DNA from: Tragulus kanchil
Taxonomy: Eukaryota; Chordata; Mammalia; Artiodactyla; Tragulidae
Length of the DNA stretch: 64,000 bases
Direction of reading: 5' to 3'
Assembly (NCBI GenBank): GCA_022376925.1
Contig: JAIOJX010000032.1
Location: forward strand, 97,952,794-98,016,793
A model generated the notes under the pieces. That model did no database searches, was not told where the DNA came from, and was given only the letters and a program-made list of their open reading frames with translations. Shown here in pieces: positions 34,178 through 44,871 of the stretch. The stretch's first letter is position 1; each line of letters begins with the position of its first letter. The position numbers were made by a program, and so were the translations under genes.

Positions 34178-34398
34178 GCGCACGTGCTAAGTCGCTTCAG
34201 TCGTATCCCACTCTTTGCAGCCCCATGACGGTCCCCACCAGGCTCCTCTGTCCCTGGGGTTCCCTAGGCAAGAGTACTGGAGTGGGTTGCCACGCCCTCC
34301 TCTGGAGGATCTTCCTGATCCAGGGATCAAACCTGCATCTTCTGCGGCTCCTGGATTGCAGGCAGATTCTTTTGACTGCTGAGCCTCTGGGGAAGCCC
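34178..34398 (-). mobile_element. Bov-tA SINE, reverse
   Basis: Reverse body 'gctaagtcgcttcagtcgta', 'ctggagtgggttgccacgcc', then head 'agggatcaaacctgcatctt' and 'ctctggggaagccc'. The direct repeat 'cacaaggg' at 34168-34175 and 34402-34409 looks like its target-site duplication. Duplicate at 35335-35555. Confidence 0.9.
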
Positions 34399-34409
34399 AA
34401 ACACAAGGG

Positions 34410-35091
34410 AATCGGCAGCAGAAATCTTTAGTGCAGGACAAAGATGATTTTCAAAAGCTTGTTATGGGACAAATTCATTTCCATTGTTAATTATGATGCA
34501 AAATATAAGAAATAAGAGGGAAAAAAACACTCAAAATGACCATGACTTAAGAGTACTTCTTCCACTACTTCCTTCTGTTTACTATTTTATTTTTTAGGTA
34601 TGTATAATCACACCAAATCCTGCTTATTCACCTACAAGTATTCAAAAGAAATAGGTCTTTAACACTGTTACAAGTTCTTCATTATAATCCTATATTGACT
34701 TGTGTAGTTATTATTCTATTATTATTATTGATATATAATATTATACAGACTAACTACACCATCACTTATGTATCCATTCTCTTAACATTGGTCACTTTCA
34801 ATTTTTGATACTGTTTTGTTACTATGGTAGAGGTCTATACAGGATACATATTTGGGGGAATGAAGGAGGAAATAGTATGTTGGGTGGGGAGGAAGGATGT
34901 TGGCATTGGGCGGGGAGGAAGAGAGCTGATAAAAAGGAACAGAGGAAGTGACATAGACTTAGAGATCATAGATGTTCCCAGTGTGAACCGGTGAGTGAAG
35001 CACACATGAAGACAGGATATTTGGAATTCAGCCTATGGTCTAGGAAACGATAGATTTTTCTCACTGAAACCTCCCTAATAGCAGAAATAGG
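34410..35091. other. AT-rich sequence, possible old L1
   Basis: The part at 34740-34830 ('catcacttatgtatccattc', 'tttcaatttttgatactg') loosely resembles a reversed old L1. No gene recognised. Present again at 35567-36249 and partly at 36950-37340. Confidence 0.35.
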
Positions 35092-36308
35092 CACTTTAAT
35101 TACCTTCAAGCCTAGGTAGGCATCATGGATATGTCAATATGGACCAGTTTGTTTTGAAAAGGCTCCGGGGAGCTTCCTCCATAGTGGGGGAGAAAGGCGA
35201 GGTCCTGAAGTCCCTTGGACTTTGGCCTTCTCTCCCTGAACCTCGGTCTTCTTGATGCTTCAGTGATACTGTGGATCTTTCTCTTCCAGTCACAGAGAAT
35301 TCTGAAGTATGTCCCTCAGCAGAGCACAAGGGGTGCGCACGTGCTAAGTCGCTTCAGTCGTATCCCACTCTTTGCAGCCCCATGACGGTCCCCACCAGGC
35401 TCCTCTGTCCCTGGGGTTCCCTAGGCAAGAGTACTGGAGTGGGTTGCCACGCCCTCCTCTGGAGGATCTTCCTGATCCAGGGATCAAACCTGCATCTTCT
35501 GCGGCTCCTGGATTGCAGGCAGATTCTTTTGACTGCTGAGCCTCTGGGGAAGCCCAAACACAAGGGAATCGGCAGCAGAAATCTTTAGTGCAGGACAAAG
35601 ATGATTTTCAAAAGCTTGTTATGGGACAAATTCATTTCCATTGTTAATTATGATGCAAAATATAAGAAATAAGAGGGGAAAAAATCACTCAAAAATGACC
35701 ATGACGAAGAGTACTTCTTCCACTACTTCCTTCTGTTTACTATTTTATTTTTTAGGTATGTATAATCACACCAAATCCTGCTTATTCACCTACAAGTATT
35801 CAAAAGAAATAGGTCTTTAACACTGTTACAAGTTCTTCATTATAATCCTATATTGACTTGTGTAGTTATTATTCTATTATTATTATTGATATATAATATT
35901 ATACAGACTAACTACACCATCACTTATGTATCCATTCTCTTAACATTGGTCACTTTCAATTTTTGATACTGTTTTGTTACTATGGTAGAGGTCTATACAG
36001 GATACATATTTGGGGGAATGAAGGAGGAAATAGTATGTTGGGTGGGGAGGAAGGATGTTGGCATTGGGCGGGGAGGAAGAGAGCTGATAAAAAGGAACAG
36101 AGGAAGTGACATAGACTTAGAGATCATAGATGTTCCCAGTGTGAACCGGTGAGTGAAGCACACATGAAGACAGGATATTTGGAATTCAGCCTATGGTCTA
36201 GGAAACGATAGATTTTTTCTCACTGAAACCTCCCTAATAGCAGAAATAGTAAACTTCTACTTTCATGGGTTCTGACAGCAATTGCCATGAGCAAAAAATT
36301 CTTTGAAA

Positions 36309-36352
36309 CAATGAACAACAAACCTCTGTAAAAATAAATAAATAAAATTTTA
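36309..36352 (+). mobile_element. 44-bp L1 3'-end insertion with TSD
   Basis: 'gaacaacaaacctctgtaaa' followed by AAATA repeats matches the 3' terminus of the L1 seen elsewhere in the window ('aacaacaaaactctgtaaaa'). It is flanked by a 16-bp direct repeat at 36293-36308 and 36353-36368. The extreme 5' truncation leaves only the tail. Duplicate near 37396-37439. Confidence 0.75.
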
Positions 36353-36539
36353 AAAAAATTCTTTGAAATCTTTAAAACTCACCCCAAGTTTTCATGTATA
36401 CTATAATATATTCACTTGTTTTCATGTAAAATAATATTTTGATTACTAGCCATCAAGTGAAATGAACATTCTAAAGTGATGCTATGTTTATCCTATGGTT
36501 TTGAACACTGTTCAGACCTGGTTATCAACCAGTTTGAGA

Positions 36540-36820
36540 GCACAGCCCAAGGCAGTATGGCAACACTGAATGTTTTTGAGGAACAAAGTAAAAATAAAGC
36601 AACTGGTTTTGAATGATCTCTGTGCTGCAAGTGTGGGGGCAGAGAGATCTCTTATAGGCTGTTGTAATAATCCAGGTGAAAATGATGAGATACCAAAATT
36701 AGACCTGGCAGTAAGAAAAGAAAGGAGCCAAGACAGGCACCTAAGAGAGTTAGTGCAGGTCACTGTAACCACTGACTGCAGCAGAAGAAAGTCCAGGTCA
36801 AAACATATGATAGCCAAGAT
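36540..36820 (-). mobile_element. L2 LINE fragment, reverse
   Basis: 'ggctgttgtaataatccagg' followed by 'tgaaaatgatgagata' and 'gacctggcagtaagaaaag' is reverse L2. The minus frames of 129-135 codons here have no RT motif. Duplicate at 37627-37907. Confidence 0.5.
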
Positions 36821-38269
36821 CCTTCTAGCACAAAGGTATCGGGATTTCTTCCTGCTTCTCTCTACATTGTGCTCACCTCTTAATCTAGTATATATTTTCA
36901 TAGTTTGTTCTACTCAAAGACCAAAGGTTTTTCACTTAAAAGGGTTCTCTAGTTATTATTCTATTATTATTATTGATATATAATATTATACAGACTAACT
37001 ACACCATCACTTATGTATCCATTCTCTTAACATTGGTCACTTTCAATTTTTGATACTGTTTTGTTACTATGGTAGAGGTCTATACAGGATACATATTTGG
37101 GGGAATGAAGGAGGAAATAGTATGTTGGGTGGGGAGGAAGGATGTTGGCATTGGGCGGGGAGGAAGAGAGCTGATAAAAAGGAACAGAGGAAGTGACATA
37201 GACTTAGAGATCATAGATGTTCCCAGTGTGAACCGGTGAGTGAAGCACACATGAAGACAGGATATTTGGAATTCAGCCTATGGTCTAGGAAACGATAGAT
37301 TTTTTCTCACTGAAACCTCCCTAATAGCAGAAATAGTAAACTTCTACTTTCATGGGTTCTGACAGCAATTGCCATGAGCAAAAAATTCTTTGAAACAATG
37401 AACAACAAACCTCTGTAAAAATAAATAAATAAAATTTTAAAAAAATTCTTTGAAATCTTTAAAACTCACCCCAAGTTTTCATGTATACTATAATATATTC
37501 ACTTGTTTTCATGTAAAATAATATTTTGATTACTAGCCATCAAGTGAAATGAACATTCTAAAGTGATGCTATGTTTATCCTATGGTTTTGAACACTGTTC
37601 AGACCTGGTTATCAACCAGTTTGAGAGCACAGCCCAAGGCAGTATGGCAACACTGAATGTTTTGAGGAACAAAGTAAAAATAAAGCAACTGGTTTTGAAT
37701 GATCTCTGTGCTGCAAGTGTGGGGGCAGAGAGATCTCTTATAGGCTGTTGTAATAATCCAGGTGAAAATGATGAGATACCAAAATTAGACCTGGCAGTAA
37801 GAAAAGAAAGGAGCCAAGACAGGCACCTAAGAGAGTTAGTGCAGGTCACTGTAACCACTGACTGCAGCAGAAGAAAGTCCAGGTCAAAACATATGATAGC
37901 CAAGATCCTTCTAGCACAAAGGTATCGGGATTTCTTCCTGCTTCTCTCTACATTGTGCTCACCTCTTAATCTAGTATATATTTTCATAGTTTGTTTTACT
38001 CAAAGACCAGTCTCACTTAAAAGGGTCTTCTGCTAGCAGTTTGCCAATGAGGTGAGAATGTGTAGACTTGTTTGTTTTAAAGCTAAAGAGGGTGTTCTAG
38101 ATCAAAGAAACTCTGATAATTTGACAGAGGTGTCTAGTAATTTCCAATTCTAATTTGACAATGTTACTTGGCAGATAGAAGACAATCAATAAATATCTTT
38201 TAAATTACCAATTGAGTAAATAAATGACTAGTTACATATTTCAATGCATTCCCACACGTCTTATAACAA

Positions 38270-38440
38270 GTCTTCCCTTATGCTATCCGTGTCACCTGAC
38301 ATTATCTTGGCACTTCAGCTCATAGCTTAAGGCCTTGTCCATATATGTGCTGTTCCCTCCACTTACAATGTCTTTTTCCTCTTAATCCATCTGGAAAATG
38401 TCTGCTCACTTGTCACAACTCAGTTTAAATATCACATTGT
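38270..38440 (+). mobile_element. L2 LINE fragment, sense
   Basis: 'aaggccttgtccatatatgt', 'gctgttccctccacttacaa', 'ctgctcacttgtcacaactc' are in sense L2 order. Confidence 0.6.
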
Positions 38441-38640
38441 CAGACAAGAGAATAGATATATAAGCTGAACCCGGGTATTTAGAATCACACAGACCTCTGT
38501 TCAGATGAAGCTCTAACATATTCAGTGGGAGGGCATCCCAATAGTCTTTTCTCATAAACCTTTGGTTTCTTAGATGATAAGTAAGACAAAATTGAAAAGT
38601 CAGTTTTCTAGATCCAGCCATCATCTTCCACAGCTATGAA

Positions 38641-39395
38641 CCATATCTCTACTGGCAGCCCATCCTGGTAATAGATAGCACCAAACTTCATGTTTGATTT
38701 TGCTGTATGTCTCAAACCTCTGCCCATGTGGAAATATGGCCATAGGCTGCAGAGCAAACCCACCTGATGACATGAAATCTCAGCCATATGCTAGAAGCAC
38801 TGGATCTGTAACTCCATCCAATGTCTCAACTCTACTTAGGTCAAAAATGTTCCCCATGCTTCTGCACCACTACACTCAAAGGATCCATGCTTTGAGTTGA
38901 ACAAGGTTGGTCCATGCTCCTTAGAAAACTTGAAAACTATCATTATTCATATTCAGTTATTCAGAGATCCATGTGGATTTCATAAGAAGACTGTGGGGAA
39001 CCAATTGAAAACATAAACCCTTTCTTTTTCTACCCACACCTTTGTGTTGCACTTGAGTCCACCCGGCTGAGCCACCAAAGGGACTCATAGTGCCTTTCAC
39101 CCACTGTCAGCCTCTGGGTCTGAGGGCCCACAGATACGCCATGTTGCAACCTTCACTCTCAAGCCTGTCTCCCATAAGAAACCCAGACACTTAAATTGTA
39201 CTTTTGTCAATCCACACCCAAAGGCCTAAACAAAATGAAATGTACTTAGATGGCAGGAACTCATGGGCAGCTTGAAACAAACTTCAAAGTGATACCAAAC
39301 TTGCTGGTACACAGCTTGACTTTCACTCTGCAAACCTAGCATCAGTATCATCCTTCACAACAAAATAATTTTTGAGACTCACTAGATTTTCACTC
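38641..39395. other. Unannotated sequence inside unit L
   Basis: No gene. The 68-codon plus frame at 38694-38900 has no domain. Repeats at 39762-40516. Confidence 0.4.
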
Positions 39396-39670
39396 TTAGA
39401 CAAATCTCATAAGCTCTCTTAAAGAGTTTCAGTTTCCTCATTGTAAATTGTGAGTAATAATTCCCATTGTGAGACCTCAGTGCAGTATATTAACAAACCT
39501 GGCACACAGGAAATGTTTAGTCAACAGTGGATGTAATTATGCCTCCAAAATACTTCATGAAGTGTTTTTCCTTTCTCAGTACCATGAATACAGAGTTTTC
39601 TCACCTACTAACTGGGTAAAATAATACCAAACTCATAGGATTTATCACGGCTAAAGTAGATAAGACACAT
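39396..39670 (+). mobile_element. MIR SINEs, sense, two pieces
   Basis: Core blocks 'agagtttcagtttcctcatt' at 39424-39443 and 'tttctcacctactaactggg' at 39597, followed by 'cacatagtatttacaatc'. Diverged. Repeats at 40517-40791. Confidence 0.55.
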
Positions 39671-40894
39671 AGTATTTACAATCTCATCACAATTCCCATT
39701 TGCATTATCCTAAAATTGAACATGCTTCCACCATAATTCTTGAGTTTTTCATGTGTGTCTTCCATATCTCTACTGGCAGCCCATCCTGGTAATAGATAGC
39801 ACCAAACTTCATGTTTGATTTTGCTGTATGTCTCAAACCTCTGCCCATGTGGAAATATGGCCATAGGCTGCAGAGCAAACCCACCTGATGACATGAAATC
39901 TCAGCCATATGCTAGAAGCACTGGATCTGTAACTCCATCCAATGTCTCAACTCTACTTAGGTCAAAAATGTTCCCCATGCTTCTGCACCACTACACTCAA
40001 AGGATCCATGCTTTGAGTTGAACAAGGTTGGTCCATGCTCCTTAGAAAACTTGAAAACTATCATTATTCATATTCAGTTATTCAGAGATCCATGTGGATT
40101 TCATAAGAAGACTGTGGGGAACCAATTGAAAACATAAACCCTTTCTTTTTCTACCCACACCTTTGTGTTGCACTTGAGTCCACCCGGCTGAGCCACCAAA
40201 GGGACTCATAGTGCCTTTCACCCACTGTCAGCCTCTGGGTCTGAGGGCCCACAGATACGCCATGTTGCAACCTTCACTCTCAAGCCTGTCTCCCATAAGA
40301 AACCCAGACACTTAAATTGTACTTTTGTCAATCCACACCCAAAGGCCTAAACAAAATGAAATGTACTTAGATGGCAGGAACTCATGGGCAGCTTGAAACA
40401 AACTTCAAAGTGATACCAAACTTGCTGGTACACAGCTTGACTTTCACTCTGCAAACCTAGCATCAGTATCATCCTTCACAACAAAATAATTTTTGAGACT
40501 CACTAGATTTTCACTCTTAGACAAATCTCATAAGCTCTCTTAAAGAGTTTCAGTTTCCTCATTGTAAATTGTGAGTAATAATTCCCATTGTGAGACCTCA
40601 GTGCAGTATATTAACAAACCTGGCACACAGGAAATGTTTAGTCAACAGTGGATGTAATTATGCCTCCAAAATACTTCATGAAGTGTTTTTCCTTTCTCAG
40701 TACCATGAATACAGAGTTTTCTCACCTACTAACTGGGTAAAATAATACCAAACTCATAGGATTTATCACGGCTAAAGTAGATAAGACACATAGTATTTAC
40801 AATCTCATCACAATTCCCATTTGCATTATCCTAAAATTGAACATGCTTCCACCATAATTCTTGAGTTTTTCATGTGTGTCTTGGGGAAGGATGG

Positions 40895-41055
40895 CCAAAT
40901 AACATGTGTTGGGTACCTACCATGGATCAGACATGTACAATGTGCTTTTGATGTTATGTCCTTGGGTCTACCCCCAGACTCTGTAAGGAAAAATTGAATC
41001 CCCGTCATGAGATGAGAATATAGATGATACGAAAGGTCAAGGAACTAACCAAGTG
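40895..41055 (-). mobile_element. MIR-like SINE, reverse
   Basis: 'gttgggtacctaccatggat' then 'cgtcatgagatgagaatata' and 'gaaaggtcaaggaactaac' fit reverse MIR. Low similarity. Confidence 0.4.
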
Positions 41056-41227
41056 TGATGTCATGTTCTTTGCATCATTCTGCAGCATAGCAGGTGCTCA
41101 ATAAAGGTCAAAGAACATTGCAGAGAGCTCTGAAGACCCTCCCCTGATGCCAAATGTTCACTAAAGCTCGGTACTTGAGAGCACTCTGGGGCCAAATTGC
41201 TGTGGCTCTTCCACTTTCCAATACTCT

Positions 41228-41552
41228 TTTTTTTTTTAAAGATTTATTTATTTATTTATTTTGGTGGGGGAGGGGTGGGGAGGGAGGGGAGCAGGCGGGC
41301 CACTTCTATTGGTCTTTCATTTATCTATTTTCATCCATCTTTGTTCTTTGGCCCGTGTGGGCCTCCCATTGCAGTGGCCTCTGTCGTCGCAGAGCGCTGG
41401 CTCTGGGCGCATGTGCCCCAGAGCTCCAGCTCAGTAATTGGACACATCAGTCCAGCTGCTCCACGGCACTGGGATCTTCCCAGGCCAGGGATCGAACCAG
41501 CGCCCCTTGCACTGCAAGGCGGTGTCCTTACCCACTGGGCCACCAGGGAAGC
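41228..41552 (-). mobile_element. Unfamiliar tRNA-headed SINE, copy 5, complete
   Basis: Read in reverse: head at the right ('gggccaccagggaagccc'), B box 'cagggatcgaaccagcgcc', body to 'atccatctttgttctttgg', then a G-rich tract on the plus strand at 41266-41299, AAAT repeats and a T-run. Target-site duplication 'ccaatactct' at 41218-41227 and 41553-41562. It is inserted in a sense MIR. The first 75 bp of the head recurs at 42579-42655. Confidence 0.92.
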
Positions 41553-41562
41553 CCAATACTCT

Positions 41563-41735
41563 AACTTTTAATGCCTTCTTTAACTACTCTGTGCCTCTGT
41601 TTAAATCAACTATAAAATGGGAATCACACTATCATCCACCTTATATTGGTGTTTTTCTAGCATAAAATTAAATAGTGTGTGTAGATTATTTTGCATAGTG
41701 CCCAGCATATAATAAATTCTCAATAAATGCCTCGC
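41563..41735 (+). mobile_element. MIR SINE, sense
   Basis: 'gtgcctctgtttaaatcaac', 'tataaaatgggaatcacact', 'tgcccagcatataataaatt'. A short 5' part precedes the SINE insertion at 41228. Duplicate at 42666-42838. Confidence 0.65.
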
Positions 41736-42324
41736 CTAAATAGGTAGGTCTCAGAGACCCCTGAGTAGCCCTGCTGGAACAGCTCAAGAAGCTGCCCATG
41801 GAGCTGCCATATATCTGGGCCTCAGGAGCCTGCAGACACTTGGATGCTGTTGCCAGTTGGAAGTGGGGCCCATTTCCAGCTGTAACAATCTCACAGTTGA
41901 CAAAGGGATAGTGTTCCTTTCCCTCAAAAGTTGTTTGGCTCTCTTTCCAAGGCTTTAGGGCAACTGCTGTTTCAACAGGAAGCTCTCTGAAGCCATGAGT
42001 CAACAGTCGCTCATCCTGGGAGGTGATTCACACGCCAGAGAGTGCAGTCCACAAATGGTGTGGGGGTGGTACCTCTGGGGGAGAGACTGACGTGCCCCCA
42101 AATGAGTTGTTTGTGATAACAAGCTGCTCACGAGCAGACACGAGAACAGATGCACCAATTAATTTCTTGTCATGTCCCCTCCACACTCCTTCAGGAGGGG
42201 CACAAATGTTGCTCAAAAAGATGTTGAATTTGGACATGAGATCAGTCATTGCGCAGTCCTTTTCAAAATGAGGACTGGTCAAAAAGTCAGGATGAGGATA
42301 AAGAGATTTGAATGGTTCCAAGAT
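41686..42324 (-). pseudogene. Coding-like remnant, unidentified parent
   Basis: One minus-strand frame runs about 210 codons from 42324 to 41686, with a single TGA at 42028-42030 (97 codons before it, eight to the next start-like codon, about 105 after). The sequence looks protein-like: balanced composition, and segments such as 'MTDLMSKFNIFLSNI' and 'LVSAREQLVITNNSFGGTS'. I cannot name the parent protein. The last part overlaps a MIR, so the end is not real coding. It could be a processed pseudogene or a chance frame. Duplicate at 42789-43427. Confidence 0.4.
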
Positions 42325-42455
42325 TTGTGTTATTCATATTGAGGTAAGATGAGTGAATTCCTGAGAAGATGACTGGAGAAGGACTTTGGAACTAAAGGAA
42401 ATTTCAGTGGGGTGACAGTTTTGCCCCTAGTTTTTTACTTGAAAATAAAAATTTT

Positions 42456-42572
42456 AAGTCTCGTCTGACACTCCGTGACCCCATGGACTGCAGAACACTC
42501 TGTTCTTCACTGTCTCTATGAGTTTGCTTAAATTCACATTCATTTCCTCGGTCATGCTATCTAACCATCTCA
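42456..42572 (-). mobile_element. BovB/ART2A fragment, truncated by the join
   Basis: 'gtgaccccatggactgcaga' and 'atgctatctaaccatctca' are the reversed BovB 3' region. The more complete version is at 43557-43740. Confidence 0.7.
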
Positions 42573-43556
42573 GGCTAACTTCCCAGGCCAGGGATCGAAC
42601 CAGCGCCCCTTGCACTGCAAGGCGGTGTCCTTACCCACTGGGCCACCAGGGAAGCCCAATACTCTAACTTTTAATGCCTTCTTTAACTACTCTGTGCCTC
42701 TGTTTAAATCAACTATAAAATGGGAATCACACTATCATCCACCTTATATTGGTGTTTTTCTAGCATAAAATTAAATAGTGTGTGTAGATTATTTTGCATA
42801 GTGCCCAGCATATAATAAATTCTCAATAAATGCCTCGCCTAAATAGGTAGGTCTCAGAGACCCCTGAGTAGCCCTGCTGGAACAGCTCAAGAAGCTGCCC
42901 ATGGAGCTGCCATATATCTGGGCCTCAGGAGCCTGCAGACACTTGGATGCTGTTGCCAGTTGGAAGTGGGGCCCATTTCCAGCTGTAACAATCTCACAGT
43001 TGACAAAGGGATAGTGTTCCTTTCCCTCAAAAGTTGTTTGGCTCTCTTTCCAAGGCTTTAGGGCAACTGCTGTTTCAACAGGAAGCTCTCTGAAGCCATG
43101 AGTCAACAGTCGCTCATCCTGGGAGGTGATTCACACGCCAGAGAGTGCAGTCCACAAATGGTGTGGGGGTGGTACCTCTGGGGGAGAGACTGACGTGCCC
43201 CCAAATGAGTTGTTTGTGATAACAAGCTGCTCACGAGCAGACACGAGAACAGATGCACCAATTAATTTCTTGTCATGTCCCCTCCACACTCCTTCAGGAG
43301 GGGCACAAATGTTGCTCAAAAAGATGTTGAATTTGGACATGAGATCAGTCATTGCGCAGTCCTTTTCAAAATGAGGACTGGTCAAAAAGTCAGGATGAGG
43401 ATAAAGAGATTTGAATGGTTCCAAGATTTGTGTTATTCATATTGAGGTAAGATGAGTGAATTCCTGAGAAGATGACTGGAGAAGGACTTTGGAACTAAAG
43501 GAAATTTCAGTGGGGTGACAGTTTTGCCCCTAGTTTTTTACTTGAAAATAAAAATT

Positions 43557-43740
43557 TTAAGTCTCGTCTGACACTCCGTGACCCCATGGACTGCAGAACA
43601 CTCTGTTCTTCACTGTCTCTATGAGTTTGCTTAAATTCACATTCATTTCCTCGGTCATGCTATCTAACCATCTCATCCTCTGCTGCCTTCCTCTCCTTTT
43701 GCCTTCAATCTTTCACAGAATCAGGGTCTTTTCCAATGAC
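43557..43740 (-). mobile_element. BovB/ART2A LINE 3' fragment
   Basis: Reversed BovB 3' end: 'accccatggactgcagaaca', 'ctaaccatctcatcctctgc', 'tcagggtcttttccaatgac'. More diverged than the copy at 697-910. Confidence 0.72.
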
Positions 43741-43764
43741 ATTGTAAAGTAGGAGAAAGAATAA

Positions 43765-43965
43765 AAACTTTGGAATTAGGCATAACTGGGTTTAATTTTT
43801 AACTCTGCCACCTAGTGACTAACAAGGCACCTAATCTCTGGGCCTCAGCTGCCTCATTAGTAGAATGGGGATTGTAACCCTTACTTTGTAGGGTCCTTGT
43901 GAGAATCCACAGTGGTATCTGCAATGTGCTCCTGACAGAATATTTCAATAATTGTTAGTGTCTAT
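43765..43965 (+). mobile_element. MIR SINE, sense, near full-length
   Basis: 'ggaattaggcataactgggt', 'ctctgccacctagtgactaa', 'cctcagctgcctcattagta', 'gtccttgtgagaatcc'. Confidence 0.75.
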
Positions 43966-44199
43966 CTCCCTCATTTTTCCATGAAGGAACATCTGTGTAG
44001 CAAACTAAAGATTGCCACAGATATTGTACTATTTCTCTCACTGAAAAGTGAAGTTTAATTTGCTCATCTCATTCTGAGCTGGGTTCAATGTCTCATTTGA
44101 CCACAGAACCTAGCATAAGCCATGTTCCACGACTTATTAAACTAGGTCATAAGAAATCTCTCAGTTTTTACCTGGGCTACTTAGAAGATTGTCAGAGGC

Positions 44200-44520
44200 T
44201 CCTGCCATGTATGTATTTGATTACTCTATGTTCCATGATGTAAGGAAGCCCAAGTCAGAAAAGCAGAGAAGGCAGTGGAGGAGTCTCCCACAGGACCAGT
44301 CACCCCAGCCCAGGTGAAGTGAAGAATGAGTGCAGAAGTCTTCTGAAGATCCCAGTGCCAACCACCATCTCTGGTGATAACTACATGAAAGACTCTGCAA
44401 GAATTACCCAGCTAAGCACATCAACAGCAGACTTCTAAGAGAAGATACTACAGCTACTTGTTGTTTTAGGCACTACATTTCAGGGTGATTTGTTAATCAG
44501 CAGTAGATAACCGGAAAATT
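44200..44520 (+). mobile_element. Ancient LTR-like 3' end
   Basis: The end ('cttgttgttttaggcactac', then 'gtgatttgttaatcagcag' and 'tagataacc') resembles old mammalian LTR termini of the ERVL/MaLR type. Family uncertain. Duplicate at 45315-45635. Confidence 0.35.
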
Positions 44521-44785
44521 CAGATAGAATTTCTGGTCTTTCTGCCCCTTACTAACTTAGTAGTGACTGGTGGTTTGTCAATAGTTTAACCTCCATTGAT
44601 CCATCTACAATTCTGTACTAGCCAAGATTAAGGTGTTCAAGGTTACTGTGCACACACAGCCTGCTCTTGTTCCCAATTTTTGTGACCTGTGAGCTTCTTC
44701 CTCTGTGAGTTGAGTGGTTCTTCCTTGATGGGAGGGCTGCTTGCCTTGTTTACCTGTGCTTTGGCTGATAACTAAAGAGGAGTCC

Positions 44786-44871
44786 ATTAGAAGTTGGCCC
44801 AAAAGTTCATTTGAGTTTTTCCATAAAATGTTCCAGAAAAACACAAACAAACTTATTTGGCCAACCTAATA
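44786..44871. mobile_element. Mariner-derived MITE
   Basis: About 85-bp palindromic element: 'ttagaagttggcccaaaag' at one end and 'cttatttggccaacctaa' at the other, with 'gagtttttccataaaatg' and its complement in the centre. Matches the short mariner MITE common in mammals. Duplicate at 45901-45986. Confidence 0.75.

Larger units (their letters stand above)
33935..36249. repeat. Duplicated unit J, two head-to-tail copies
   Basis: 33935-35091 repeats at 35092-36249 (offset 1157). Small differences: an A-run and local indel near 34525/35682, and a T-run at 35055/36212. Contains a whole Bov-tA, which is therefore counted twice. Confidence 0.93.
35863..38030. repeat. Duplicated unit K, two head-to-tail copies
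   Basis: 35863-36949 repeats at 36950-38030 (offset about 1087). The last 40 bases of copy 1 (from about 36912) are scrambled relative to copy 2. A T-run differs at 36572/37660. The first 390 bases also belong to unit J, so they occur three times. Confidence 0.92.
38641..40882. repeat. Duplicated unit L, two head-to-tail copies
   Basis: 38641-39761 repeats at 39762-40882 with constant offset 1121, near-perfect by eye. The join reads 'catgtgtgtctt' into 'ccatatctctactgg'. Confidence 0.93.
41476..43674. repeat. Duplicated unit M, two head-to-tail copies
   Basis: 41476-42572 repeats at 42579-43674 (offset 1103). Copy 1 ends 'accatctcaggcta', copy 2 continues 'accatctcatcctc', with about six filler bases at the join. 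Copy 2 begins inside the SINE head. Confidence 0.93.

Noticed and set aside
41154..41571. 124-136 codon frames over the SINE
   Set aside because: These, like those at 31333-31793, 50418-50835 and 54291-54710, are read-throughs of the same SINE family. The shared peptide text such as 'GIFPGQGSN' arises from the SINE head.
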